From contig VZRN01005395.1 of assembly GCA_013397935.1 (NCBI GenBank), forward strand, positions 42,532 to 106,531: 64,000 nt of DNA, read 5' to 3'. The DNA comes from Dasyornis broadbenti (Eukaryota; Chordata; Aves; Passeriformes; Dasyornithidae). Shown here one piece after another: positions 12,264-24,600 of the stretch. The notes under the pieces are model-generated. The model did not search any database. It was not told the DNA's origin and was given only the letters and a program-made list of their open reading frames with translations. Positions within the stretch are counted from its first letter, which is position 1; every line of letters begins with the position of its first letter. Position numbers and translations under genes: made by a program.

Positions 12264-12391
12264 ACTGTCCATTTTATTTTTACATTGGTCACTTCCCTTA
12301 AGAAATACTTGCTCTGAATTCCCAGTGGTGAAAGTCTTTTGAAGCTTCACAGTCACACAAAGGAATATATTCCAGATATCCATATTCATAG
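12264..12391 (+). other. candidate internal exon (128 bases), non-coding
   Basis: An acceptor with a T-rich tract ending in TTTTTGCAG lies at 12263, and a donor CATAG|GTAAGA at 12391/12392. All three + frames contain stops, so if spliced it would be untranslated or belong to a long non-coding RNA. It lies between two other candidate exons on the same strand (10829-10925 and 13248-13466), which is the main reason to list it. Confidence 0.3.
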
Positions 12392-13208
12392 GTAAGAACC
12401 AAATATGACAGAAGTAGCTAAAACCAGATTCATTAATCCTGCGGGAGTTAAGCTGTCCATAGCAATATTTGGACTTTCAACATTTGTCTGTGAAGTGTTT
12501 TCAGAGATGGAAAAAACTGGGAGATGTTTCTTTAAGGGTTTTGAGGGTACCATCTCTGTTTTACAGCTTTAAAAACCCAAGACAGAGGTTCTTTTTTATC
12601 CTGTTATGTTGATATAGTAGTCTCAAGGTCAGAAACGCTGGTGGAAGGGAAATCTGCTCTCCAAACTCATGATTATGGTCTTTGTGCAAAGTGAGTGTCT
12701 TTCAGATATGAAATCATAAGAAAGCATCCAGTTCACATGATGGACAATGTGGAAGTTATTCTGGGTGGTGGGAAACTGTTCTCTCCTCCCAGACAAGATT
12801 TGTCTATGTGCTTTTCTGATATGGTCAAACAGGAATCTGAGAAAAAAGCATAAGAGAATCCAGACTGAAAATCATTAAAATATTAGTTCTTTATTTTTTA
12901 TTTTCATTGAAAACCAAACTGTTCCACAAAAATTTTCAGAGCATTCATTTTCTGCGCCTCCTGAAACAAGCCTATGGGAAGACCTAACCTGAACTGTCAT
13001 CCCTTAGTAGAATTATGAGATTTATATCTTTCATTCAGCAACAAAGTCCACTAGAATTAGGAACTCCAGCACCATCTTGTTATTATACATTAACCTTGTT
13101 TGACAGTGAAAGAAGGACTTTGCTTCCTTCTTCTCATATGCATTCGCAATTTGACTTATCTGTTTTTGTGAAAAGCTGAGGAAATAATTGCTTATTAGAA
13201 GATAACAG
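12392..13208. other. non-coding stretch (would be intron 2)
   Basis: AT-rich sequence with no repeat or frame that I can assign. Confidence 0.4.
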
Positions 13209-13245
13209 ATATATATATATATATATATTTTTTTTTTTTTCCCCC
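13209..13245. repeat. (AT)10 followed by T13 and C5
   Basis: A dinucleotide run passes into a pyrimidine tract ending CCCCCAG. This doubles as a near-ideal splice-acceptor polypyrimidine tract for the segment starting at 13248. Confidence 0.9.
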
Positions 13246-13247
13246 AG

Positions 13248-13466
13248 GAACTAAGATAAATTCACCAGGAGTGAGGCAACTGAAAGGCCAACTGAAAGGC
13301 CGCCTAACTCATGAAATCACTGGCAGTGCTTCCTAGTTATACCCCATCTCCTCACAGAAGAAGTGAAAGACCCAAAATCTGCCACAATTTTCCTTGCTGG
13401 GTCTTCTGGGAACCAAACAGGGGTGTCCAAGCCACTGGTGTCTCACCCATGAAGGGCCTGGGACAG
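13248..13466 (+). other. candidate exon (219 bases) with good splice sites
   Basis: Bounded by a T13C5AG acceptor on the left and GGGACAG|GTGAGA on the right. All frames carry an early stop, but from an ATG at 13311 one frame stays open to the donor (52 codons, starting MKSLAVLPSY), so it could be a first coding exon with 5' untranslated sequence or a non-coding exon. It includes a perfect tandem duplication of a 12-base unit (CAACTGAAAGGC, 13277-13300). No homology is recognised. Confidence 0.3.
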
Positions 13467-15712
13467 GTGAGATGCTGCTTTGTCTTCTTCCTCACAGAGT
13501 TGTCCTAATTATTAAAAGCAATTTAGTGCATGTGCAGCTCAGGAGGCTCCTTTGCTGTGTTGAGCTTGAAATCTGCCGCCCTGAAATGTTGTTATTTCCT
13601 AAGGATTAGGGCTAAAACTGGAGCTGAGGCTGTCTGGAATGCAATTAAGACCTCAGAGCTGCAACGGTAACCTGATCTGACAACATCAGGAAAAGTCAGC
13701 ACTGGCTTTGGAACAAGTAGCTACCCACAGTCTGCCTCCTGTTTCCCCCTGAAAGCCAGCAGCGTCTGCGTGAATGCTGGATGAGAGCAATTCCATGGAA
13801 TAACAAGTGTGCAAAGTCATGGAAATGTGAGGACAACTTTTAGTCATGGCCATCTCTCCAAAACAAAGGAGAAGCATCAAAAAATTTTATTCTCTCTGGA
13901 GGAAATAGTAATAATAATAATAATAATAATAGTGACACAATAAAAAAATGTTCTGATTTTCCAAATCTAGCCATGCTTGTGACTTCTTTTTTTTTTATCA
14001 AATAAGAATACTGCACTCCCCTGATGACAGACCTGCTGAATATTCCTTTTCTTTAGCAAAATCCCAAAGTACTGACATTTCATGCTCATGCAAACAAATT
14101 CCCTATAGGATGAGTATACGATTTGTATCATTATCAATGTTGCACTTGGACGTGGAATTGCCACTTCCAAAGATTCTACCTCTTTTTCGTGAGCACGTGT
14201 TTATCTGCAAATCAGCTGCAAATCCCTTAACTTTTTTTGCCGTTGTTTGTAAGACAAAGCAGTTATGAAAATTAAAATAAAACCTATTAACTGTTTGTTA
14301 CTGCAGGGGGAAATAGCTTAGCATCCAAGCTCGCATCTGCAACCATTGATTCTGAAGTAGTGACTGACAGCACCCAACCGGCTAAGTAGGTTATAACAAG
14401 CTAGCTCCAGGCTGGAACAGCCAGTAGAGTGCAGAGGAGGAAAAAACTGGCCTCTAAACTTTTCTTCAGCCAAGAGAAAGGCAGGGGAAAGGGAAAGAAA
14501 AAAAGAAGGATGGAAGAAAGAATGCTCTGCAAAGAGTCGCTGTCCTTGTTCTCTTGTGCAGCAGCAGCAGTAGCAGCAGCTTGTAATTGCCAGCTTTCTT
14601 TAATTCGTAGTTATATCTTGAGGGGACAAGAAAGAAAACTCTTTGTAACAGATAGCAATAAAAGCATTATTCATCTAATCATTCACGAGCACATGTGTTT
14701 GTATTTGAAATCTATGCCTTGGTGGGTCCACAGTACATCACACACCCAGACAGGCAGAAGCAGCTACAGCAGCGTACAGGGATGTAATCCAAATGAACAC
14801 CACTCCACGGCACAATGGCACAATGTGCAGCTGGATGTGCTCTGCCCAGCTGGACACGGGACTGGAGCACATTCAAATGCAAATATCATATTTTCTACAA
14901 GAACTTTGCCCTTCTGAGACTTTTGTTTCTTCCTTTTCGGTCACTCCTTTCCCCAGCTCTCTGTAACAAACATGAAATGTTTTTCCTCCCTCCCAAACCC
15001 CATTTTTATGTCATACAGACAAATTAAATTGGTCCTTCATGTCTAAGCATTCAGTACAAATGCAAATATATAATATCACAACATGAGGCAAAAACACACT
15101 TCAGGACACTTAAAATGTCATTTCAAAACCAAATTCCTGATGACTCTCAGGCAGTGATTTCTATTATTGCACTGCTGCATTGTGGTGATTATAATTTCAC
15201 CATAGGTCAGGCTGCAGGAGAGCCACACAAGTAGAAAATCAGAGCATAAAGCATCCTTCCCCAAAATGCTGGTAAGTCTGAGGGACCTGAAAATGTTCTA
15301 CAGTTTCTGTCACTGCAGAATAGGATATTGCCTGAAACCTAGAAAATGTTCAGGAGCAATAAATTACATTCCCCACTTTCTTTTACTTAAAAAATGAAGA
15401 TACTTGATAGACCAGCTAATTCTACCTCAACAGACCAAGGTTCCCAGATGGACATCTACTGTACTCAACAAAGTTGTGACTGAGGTCAGGTTCTGTTTAC
15501 AATTTGCATGATCCACAGATTTTAAAGGCAGTGGGAACAATGAGATCATTAAAACTGACTTCCTGAGTACCACAAGTCCTTATGTCCAACGGAACATCTC
15601 CACATCATGCCCACTGAAAGATCTCACAAGTCCTTATGCAAACATTCCCCTTTCTCTTTCAAGACTCACGCAAAACTTAGCTGCTTCAAGAGAGGCTTAA
15701 TCTTCCAGAGAG
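13467..15712. other. non-coding stretch, no gene recognised
   Basis: Holds a (TAA)n run at 13909-13930, an acceptor-like TTACTGCAG at about 14306 and a GCAG-rich stretch at about 14560-14580. A 162-codon + frame at 14429-14917 has no recognisable domain; it carries an AGCAGCAGC run read as Ala and probably reflects local composition. Donor-like GTAAGT sits at 15272. Confidence 0.45.
13909..13930. repeat. (TAA)n microsatellite
   Basis: About seven TAA units. Confidence 0.95.
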
Positions 15713-16300
15713 GCATCCAAGCTTGATTTAAAGGCAAAGGCTTGATTCAAGACAAAAAAGAATCCACTTTTCCCCTAGCAACTTGTTCCAGTGGTTAATC
15801 ACCCACGCTGTTAAAAAATATTGTGTTTTATTTCTAATTTGTCTGGCTTTGGCTTCAGACATCGCCTCTTGTTATGCTTTGCTCTGCTAGATTAAAGGGC
15901 TTTTTAGTAGTTAGTGTTTTCTCCCTGTGAAGGTACTTAGACACTCTAATCAAATCACCTCACAATCTTTTTCTTGATAGGGTAAATAGGTAAAGCTCTT
16001 TCAGTGTCTCACTGTAAGGCATTTTCCATGGCTCCTAAATCATTTCTGTGGTTCTTTTCTGCATCTTGCCTGGTTTTTCATCATTGTTTCTGAAAGACGA
16101 GCATTACGAGTATTAAAAAATAGAAGAAATTCTAAATCTGTTTTATCTTTGTCGTATATAAATGTTAAACCAGTCCTTATTCCTGCTCATGTCTTTAGAC
16201 GGACAGGGATTACATTAGCTTTTTCACATTATAGCCACGGCCGGGAGGATTTACATGGGCTCATTTGCCCATTGTAGCCCCTAAAAGCAGAGCTATTCCT
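15713..16300 (-). mobile_element. ancient CR1 LINE fragment
   Basis: Read on the + strand this follows, block by block, the antisense of the old amniote CR1 consensus: CATCCAAGCTTGATTTAAAG, then the TTGTTCCAGTGGTTAATCA block, the TCTGCTAGATTAAAG block, the GAAGGTACTTAGACAC block, AATCAAATCACCTC, and farther on GATTACATTAGCTTTTTCAC and ATGGGCTCATTTGCCC. These blocks correspond to the 3' part of CR1 ORF2. Divergence and small indels are high, so it is an old, dead copy. The right end is uncertain because the match fades just before the assembly gap at 16364. Family assignment is from memory of CR1, not a search. Confidence 0.8.
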
Positions 16301-16363
16301 TCCTCACAGTGCAGTACAGTTCTCTGTTTTCTTAGTTCTGCCTTTTATTTTTTTTGCTTACTT

Positions 16364-16424
16364 NNNNNNNNNNNNNNNNNNNNNNNNNNNNNNNNNNNNN
16401 NNNNNNNNNNNNNNNNNNNNNNNN
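16364..16424. other. assembly gap (61 N)
   Basis: Unknown bases directly followed by a T run (16425-16442). The gap probably marks a homopolymer or repeat the assembler could not close. Open frames spanning it are meaningless. Confidence 0.98.
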
Positions 16425-16442
16425 TTTTTTTTTTTTTTTTTT

Positions 16443-19046
16443 AACATTATTCCAGAAAGAAAGCAAATATTTTCATGCACATTTAGCAATTCTGTTGGGG
16501 AAATGTTGTTTGAGTGGCACTCTTCTCTGTAAATAACCACTCCTCAGTTACAAATCAAAGCTTCAACGAAACAGAAAAAAGGAAAAAAAAAAAAATGTTG
16601 GTGTAAATCCACTGCATTAAATGGATGAGAACGCGTGAAATATCATAATAATAAAAAAACCCCACAAGAATGGTGACCAAATTCAAGTGGTTTGTTTATA
16701 TTTAATTTTTCCTTACTGTTTAGTGATATGCAGAGTAAGACTTATTTACCCACATGTAGGCAACTTAAGTAAAATTCTTTCTACAGTAGTCATCATACCA
16801 CCCTCTAAATTAATGGCGAGACACAAACTTTTACCTGGAAAACTCATTCTTCCGTCTTAAACACTATTTTAGGATGGGATGAATGGCCCTCTAAAGATGC
16901 TTACCCTTTTATATTTGCAACAAAATTGGTTTGTGTGATTACCTTGCATAAATCACCTAATTTTTAGGTGGCTAAAGTTAGGTGAGATGAATCCCATCCC
17001 TATTTCTTTGTGGTTTAATGATTCTGTGAACTGTTAAAACTACTATTTATCAGCACAGAGATGGTTGCTATGTAGTAACGGGTGACATGAAGCATGAAAT
17101 GTGTTTAAAGTGTTCTGACAATTGAAAGGAGCGATTTTACTCTGTGAATTCAGAAGTAGTTTGTGGTTTTAAGGCCTCAAAAAAGCCAGCTGCAATTAAT
17201 CCCAGAACTGGACATGCTTTCATTAAGTTACTGAAGGTTCAGTTAGCTGAAACACTGTAAAATCAGTGACGATCATGTCTGCAGAGAAGTGTAAGATATT
17301 TGCTAAAGGTCCTTCTGGAAAATTAAGAAATTCTAACAGATGGAGTGATGGTTAACATATAGGTGACAAAATGAGTAGTGTAGCTGTTAACCAGAATTTA
17401 TGTTTATATCGTAAGGAAAGAAAATATATCCAAAAGCAACATGGTAGCTCAAAGTTACTAATCAAGCTATTGTGTAAACTGAAGCATCAATTGAGTCATA
17501 AGGAACATTTTAGGGGAAAAGAGAGATTGTTTCCCATTACCACATTGACTGGTCAGTCACGGCTTGTCTAAGAGGAAATTTGAGCAAATGACTGGTCCTG
17601 TGACTCCAATGAATTTTTTCCATCCTAGGTGAGATGAGGAGAAATAGCTGAAATGTTATTAACAGCTTGCAGAGCACTTTTTCAAAAGCTTGAAAGAAGT
17701 CAATATTTCCCTTTCAAAAATTGTGATTGGCTCTCAGATTAATTTAGGTCTTTTGTATTTTTATTAGCTTCAAATCCATACTTTTGATTATTTGTCAATC
17801 AAAACTTGCTGTGCTTTCCTGACCTCTAAGCTCTTTCTATGTATCACAACTAGATATGCAAATTTTCTGGAAGTTCTGGTGATTTGAAGATATAATGAAC
17901 AAAAGCCTCACATTCCTTTTCTTGAAAAAATTGAGATGGACAATCAAGATTATTAGTAACAGAGAATTGTTCATGGAAACCAGGGTGTAGTTACTCCATA
18001 AAAAAAGGGAAGTGCATAATTGTTCATAATTTGGTAACTTCATAGAAAAGGTAAGCAGTATACTCATTGCATAAGGAAATAGAAAATAATCAATCTCTGT
18101 TTAATAACTAATTTATCTATTACAGATAGAGTTGTTCTGCACACAGGAGTAGCATACATTACACCTTGTTTTAAGCTTGAAAAAGGGTTAACTGTCTGCT
18201 CTAAAATAATCTTCTAGACTATGAGCAACTGACAAGGATAATTTTTCCCATCTCTTCATGCTTTTAGAACCAATTCAGTGGATCCAGATTTAGCCTGTTG
18301 GTACTTGACACACTCCCAAAGTCACAAAAACTAATACGACGTTTCTGTGTGTAGCACATACACATCACTACATATTTATATAGAAACATATCCAGAGACC
18401 ACCAGTGCTATAATACATAAGGGTGGTAATGGAAAATAATACCAGTTCTGAAATAGAGCTGAAGAGCAATTTCTGTGTTACCATTACAGATGCTGTCCCA
18501 GAAAAAGTGTTTTCCATTCCGAGCAAAATATTTTACATAACCTTTTCCATTGTTACCCTTTTCATTTTTAGATTATGAAACATATTGGAAAAAATAAATG
18601 AGGCTTTCATACGTTCTCATACTGCTCGCTGTTTTGGTTTGATTTTGTGGGTTTTGTTTTTATTCTTCTCTTTTTAATGTTGTTTCCCCTACATCCTATC
18701 CCTGAACAAAACCTCAGTTGCACAAGTTTATCTTATTCTTACACAGCTTTTTGAGACACATACAATCCTTACAGGCAGCAAGGGCAAAATACAAATAAGC
18801 AACCAAAAAAGATGTTGTTAGCTCAAATTACGTTATGTTGACTAAAATCTAAATTCTTTCGGTAGCAAGCAAGAGTACCAATCTCTGTAGTGTCTGTTTC
18901 AGAGCACTGTACATCTCACCAGTGGATTGCTTCACCACACATTTTATTTTTGTTGAGTTTCAACATCCCCCATCTCGCAGGATCCAGCCTCATTCCATTT
19001 TTGGTGCATGCATCTTTCATGTTTTTGTGGATGGTTGTTATAAATA
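16443..19046. other. non-coding stretch, no gene recognised
   Basis: AT-rich unique-looking sequence. A perfect 7-bp hairpin lies at 16954-16970 (CACCTAA/TTAGGTG). Isolated donor-like sites occur at 17632 and 18050 without convincing acceptors. No coding frame stands out. Confidence 0.5.
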
Positions 19047-19330
19047 AGCAGCAGGGCTTTAGGAGAACGAATCTTGTCAGATGAACTTGATTGCTTGTTT
19101 ATGACAGAATTACGAAATTAGTGGCTGAAGGGAATGCATTTGGCATAATATATTTGGATTTTAGTAAATCATTTGATACAGTGTCTCAAAAAATTAGTTC
19201 AAATTGGCTCAGATATGAACTCGGCTTCATGAACTGAAAACTAACTGAACACCCATAAAGCAGGGTAATAGTGAGTGGCACTGAATGGAGATGTCTGGCA
19301 TTCGGAAGACCCAGCCAATATTGAACTTCT
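19047..19330 (+). mobile_element. ancient CR1 LINE fragment, RT motif A region
   Basis: Translation with frameshifts gives GFRRTNLVR followed, after a break, by YLDFSKSFDTVSQ. The second string is the reverse-transcriptase motif A of CR1-type LINEs (usual form LDFSKAFDTVSH, with the catalytic Asp preserved). The frame is broken several times, so this is a dead copy. It faces the CR1 piece at 19730-19965. Confidence 0.8.
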
Positions 19331-19729
19331 TCATTAAATGTGCATGACACTGTGATGGAAGGCTGTACAAAGACAAAGGACAAACACATGGTCTGAGTGA
19401 AAATGTTTGGAAGAGAGAACTATTGATTTATGAGGAATTGTAACTGATACTTTTCTTTATTTCCCTTAAAATATTTGGAATATGGTGAAGGAGCCAGAAT
19501 GAAATCACTAGTATAAACTCCCCTTTTCCCCCTCTTTTGCTAAATATACAAATATTATGCACTTTATATTTTACATTGTGCGCTGTCTATTGAATATTAC
19601 TGTGACAGGAATTCATATCAACTAAGAATTTTCTGTGGATCTTCCTAAATTTCTGCGTAGGTTTTTCATCCTCAAAGAAAATAATAAGAACTTTAACTGT
19701 GAAAATGTTAGAGTTAATTAGAATAGACT
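19331..19729. other. spacer between two convergent CR1 pieces
   Basis: AT-rich with no recognisable CR1 blocks. It may be unrelated sequence or CR1 decayed beyond recognition. Confidence 0.4.
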
Positions 19730-19965
19730 GGCTCTATGATTTTTCCTGAGACCGCAATAAGGCTAACTAACCTGTAAATATCTAGGTCATACTTATGGCC
19801 TTTTAAAAAGATGGATCCAATATTTACCTTTCTCCAGTAATTGAGAACTTCGCCGGAACACTACAGTCCTTCACAGGTGATACAGAGGCTCCTACAAGGA
19901 TATCAATTATCCCAGCTGTGCCTCTAGTCTCATCTTCTTGTACAGGTCAAGTTCCCTCTTTCAAA
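19730..19965 (-). mobile_element. ancient CR1 LINE fragment, RT fingers region
   Basis: On the minus strand the blocks CTGGAGAAAGGTAAATATTG, TTTTTAAAA, TATGACCT and TTTACAGGTTAGTTAGCCT line up with the CR1 ORF2 stretch that normally encodes a WKKAN...IFKKG...NYRPVSLTS segment, just upstream of RT motif A. Stops and indels are frequent. The orientation is opposite to the neighbouring piece at 19047-19330. Confidence 0.65.
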
Positions 19966-20279
19966 TTACTGCAGCGCTTAAATTCATCTGTGTCATATCC
20001 CTAGATGTTTGCCTGGGTGCATGGGGAAGGAAGGTAATCTGACTCATTATGACGGCATATATCCCTATCTGGGCCAAAGTAAGTACTTTAGAATTTACAG
20101 AACTTTACAGGCCTAACATTATCTTTATAGGATATTGCTATATCCCATTCGTGTGGCACTTGTCCGTGTAATGATCTTAAGGCAGTCCAGAGTTTCACAG
20201 TGGGATTTCCAAACACTTTGGCTTAGCAGTATTTCTCTTCTCTTACTACTCTTTATGCCCTACGTTGCTGTTCCTTCCC

Positions 20280-20400
20280 TCTCTCCTTTGTATTAGATTA
20301 TAAGTTCTTTGCAAAAAGGGCTGTTCATTTGCATTTGCTCTGTAATGTTCATGTCATGCTTGAGAGGTACTGACTGTTCTGGTATACACGAGTGCTAGCA
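20280..20400 (+). mobile_element. possible old amniote repeat relic (SINE/LINE 3' end)
   Basis: The string TTGTATTAGATTATAAG, then a CTTTGCAAAAAGGGCTGT block and TGCTCTGTAATGTTCAT, resembles the widespread amniote repeat tail that usually reads '..AGATTGTAAGCTCTTTGGGGCAGGGACTGT..'. I cannot assign the exact family. Confidence 0.4.
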
Positions 20401-21555
20401 ACAAGCAGTGCTTCCGTTAGATGTACCTGAATTGAACTGTCAAATGGTAAATAGTGTCTGTGGCAAGTGAGCTAACTGTGAGTGGCAAAGAAGCCCTGGA
20501 GATTGATGAATAATAAATAACATTTCTTTTTTTATTTATTTATTTTGTTAGCTGCATGCCCTTGTTCACCAGTGCTCACCCTGGGCAGATGGTAGGTGCT
20601 AAGGGTGACCTCCACAGTGCCAGCACGTGGGTAGAGGAGATGTCTTCTCATGAGGAGAACTACTGCTAGCTCAGTTTTTATGTCAGTGCTGGGTACACCT
20701 TCAAAATATTGAGGGCTGGTCTTCTCTTTTCCCCTTTGCTATATTTTTGCAGTGACGAAGAGAAACAAAATGAAGACTACTCAGAGCATGGGATCACTCA
20801 CTGCAGATTCTGCGGTGCTAAATGCAGACGTCACTGAAATTTGACAAAAAATAAAAGAGTGGGAGTTACTACCGAGACCGGCAAAACATAAACTATTCTC
20901 TGTTTCACTCCTTTCCAGATATTCCATTGCATCTTTCATTAAGTTGCTGCTGAGATTCTAAATAGATATATTTTGAGCTTATTATCTGTATGTGGGTTTA
21001 TGTTTAGCAATAATCAATAGGGAAGGACCCTACCCAAAGAGCCCTTTACCAATGAGAGATTCAGATGGGTTTTAGTTCATTCAAGTTTGATTAAATTGGC
21101 AGTATTAAACTAAAGAGTAACTTGTTGAACAAAATAAGGAAGACTGCTGCTCTTGATGAAATCCTGATATCTAGATAGTGGTCATTGGATTTACACAAAT
21201 ATTATGCACGACCATATAAAATTTACTTAATCACCAAAGTTTTCCACCTATCCAAGCTTGTGTAGTGATTATTTGATCTTTTAACTAGTACCACCAGCAT
21301 CTGATTTTCTGAGTCTGTGGGTCACTCTCATCTATTTTATTTATGTGCTTTTTCATTGGCAATGAACCATGATGCTGTAATGGAATTAATGAAAAAGAAA
21401 TTGAATGTTGTGATTGAAAAATGGTCTCCAGCTTTGAAAATAAACATGTCTGCTTTGCTTGAATACTTGTATTCGCTATCTGTTGGAGATCATTATTCAG
21501 TCACAACATTCAATACCAATTACATTATGGGGTAAAGTCTCATTTTCTTTTCCAG
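20401..21555. other. non-coding stretch, no gene recognised
   Basis: AT-rich with a slightly GC-richer part at about 20550-20700. A 72-codon + frame at 21317-21535 has no known motif. Confidence 0.45.
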
Positions 21556-21660
21556 CAACTTATAAAAATTTGTGCTTAAGTTGCTTGGAACAAGGACAGG
21601 CATGTGAAAATCAAAGGCCAATGAAATGAATAGAGTCAGAATTTTGGCCACGACTCTAGG
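21556..21660 (+). other. candidate exon (105 bases), non-coding
   Basis: The left boundary is CATTTTCTTTTCCAG, a strong acceptor. The right boundary is CTCTAGG|GTAAGT, a strong donor. All + frames have stops, so it would be an untranslated or lncRNA exon. It lies about 8 kb downstream of the 10.8-13.5 kb cluster on the same strand. Chance cannot be excluded. Confidence 0.25.
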
Positions 21661-24600
21661 GTAAGTTTTACTGCAATATAGACAATTCTTTATAGGATTT
21701 CAGGCCACAAAGCTCACTATTGATTTTGGTAGAATCCTACTATAACTCCAAATACCAGCTTCTACCCTCTATCAGATCTACAAATCCTCAATTTTAGGAC
21801 ATATGTTTGTAAGAAACACTTTGGAGTTTTCACCTCTTTTCCTCATGTTACATATACCTTCTTCCCTCGCACCCCAAGGTCAGAGATTTCATCTGCTGGG
21901 CGTGCTGGTGATGGCATCAGTGGCTATGGTGAGTCTTTGGAATCCCGAGTCCTGAGCTGGGAAAAGTGTCATTCTGACCTTTATAGTTTCTTCTTCCTCC
22001 CCCTAAGCTCTGCGTGGGGTGATTTTCACATATTTTTAACATGTTCTTACACTTTGCTCTTTTTTGCCTGTACTGGTATACTACAACTAAATGTACTATA
22101 TACCTTTTTTTCTTTCCTTCCCATGAAAATTCCATGTATTTTCTCTGTTCTCTTTGTTACACCTCAAACTAGTTTTCTGCAGCTTCAGGTCTGTTTGTCA
22201 CTGACTGACATGAAGGAGTTGTGAAAACCCATGTGAACTCAAGAGGCAGCGTATGCCCCATGTTTTATCAGTCTGTGTCTGTACTTCTCTGCTGTACAAC
22301 CCATGTCCCACTTCTCAAGCCCTCTGCTGTGATACCAGGTATGTATTTCTCTACAAAATGGCACAGTGTTAGTCACAGATCCCTCATTCTACATAGGAAA
22401 ACTCCTTTTTGCTGCTATCTGTGCATAACTGTGGTTGTGCCAAACAAGGATAAACAAAAGCAAAGCAAATCTGCCACAGACACCTGGTCAATTAAAGAAA
22501 AAATATGATTACAGCTAAACCAAGTAAAACATATCTGCAGGCAGGTGTAGAAAAGATCAAACAGTGGAGGTGTTGCTAACCCCAGACTTAAGGCCTAGCA
22601 AAGTCATGGCAAATCGTGTGGCCTGCTGTCAATCGTGTCAATACAATATGACAAGGCTGCCGCTGTGAGAGCACCAAAAATGGGCTTAATGTTACATGGA
22701 AGCCAGGCTTGTAATTTAATGGAGTTTAATGTAGACCTACTCAGCCATTAATGGAGAAGAGCAAGGATATCCAGGATGAAACTCACCCCGTTCTAAGGCA
22801 AGGTCTTAGCAAGAAGCTGAGATGGGTGTGGAGCCTTCTGTTTATTTCTATTGGCCGTAGCAAGAGGCTATTTCCTGTGTTGTACAATTAGGCACTGGGT
22901 GCCTCTTGCCTGGGGATGTCAACTGGATGAAAAAGCTCATATCTGAATTTTAGGCAAGCAAGTTGATAGGATAAGATTTTGAGAAACATTACCATCTTAC
23001 TTTATTGCCTCTATTTGTTTCTAGACTTGACAGACTAATTCTATACTGAATAAGACTTCCCTTCTTGGGACGAGTGTTTTGATGGTGTTTGTAACGAGTA
23101 CTGTGCCTGACAAACAAATAATGGAAGTGATGTCAGTATCTGATGGAATCAGAAAGCTTTTAATAAGTTGATTTGTTTTCATTACATTTTCTACCCATTG
23201 TTTCCTTTTTTGCATTTTGTTTTGTTTACTTGCATAAATAATAAGGTCTTCTGAGAAAAACTCTTTATTTGTTTCCATGACATTATATTATTGGAACCTC
23301 TTTCTGGTTTAGGGCCATAAATGCTACCCTAATCAAGACAGCTACTGTTATCATATAATCATGCTTTCTAAAACACTCTCTTGTTAAAATTTGTCACAAA
23401 AATGCTGGCTGAAATTACTCCACACCCATTGCTATTTTACCTTCGTGTTTCAGGCATTTTCACTGTGACTTTGAGAACACAGAATGAAACTACAATTATT
23501 ATTCTCAGGGTTCTACCAGATGGGTACTGTGCCTACCGCTATTGATCATATGACCAACGAAGATTTATTTACATAAAATAAATAGAATTCGTAGGGTCAT
23601 TTTTAGTGCATGATGTAGGATTTCTAAAGAGAAGGAAGGACTCAGACCTCTGTTTTATGTTTCAGATGGATACTATAATTCTGTTTAATCCCAGGTGTTA
23701 TCTTTTCCAGAAAAAGAATTATATGAAGTTCTCATCTGAGCTTTATCATGGGCTGCCTCTCTAAAAATACGAATGGGATTACTAGTAGAATTTCCAAAAA
23801 GAAATAATGCCTAATTCCCTTTGAAGAGGACCAAAAGCTTCACATCTTTGAAGATAGACAAAATAAACAATTGTAATTTTCAAGGTACAGTTTTGTATTT
23901 CTTTGCCCCATCTTGTGTATCTGACTAAATTTCACTCTTAAAAAATTCTCAAGACACAACAAATAATAGCTAACGAATCCCATCTACGCTAACAAATGAA
24001 CAGATCATTCATCTCTGCGAGCTTGTGAATATGGACTATTTAAATTGTCTTCACTTGTTATTATAAGAAATACCATTCTTAATTCATTTGGCTTTTCATT
24101 ATTTTAGTTCTCCTAAATAAATGAAATCTGAAAGGTTACAGTAGAGACTCCTATCAAAGATTTTATCTGGCAATGAGGAGAGAATGGAAAACAGAAAACT
24201 GCCTATGTACATTGCAAACTCTAATCTAAATATGTCATTTAGATTGCAAACAAGTTGTTAGTGTTGTCCTTGAAGGTGACCTTGTGCTAAAGACAAGTAG
24301 AAGGTTGCATTTCAGTCTTTATCTGAGCTGGCCTCCATGCTTACTCACTCTCTGCCTACTTATGGAGAAATCTATCATTTAGATATTCATATTCAAATCA
24401 TTCTAGGATAATAAAATGCTTTCAAACAGCTCTGGCAGAAGGGCTTGAAAACACAGAAAATGCTTTTTTGGAATAATTTATAAAAATGTGCATACAGAGG
24501 ATCTGGTGATAATTCACATGAAGAGAGAAGGTTGAGGAATCATTAATCTCAGGGGTTTAAAGTGGAACCGGAACCCCGTTTTCTCTCTGACCAGGATTCA

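Noticed and set aside
14429..14917. 162-codon + frame
   Set aside because: Its Ala run comes from an AGCAGC microsatellite-like stretch and the remainder has no domain-like order. A chance frame is the simplest explanation.
16354..16540. Frames across the 61-N gap
   Set aside because: They consist largely of unknown residues.
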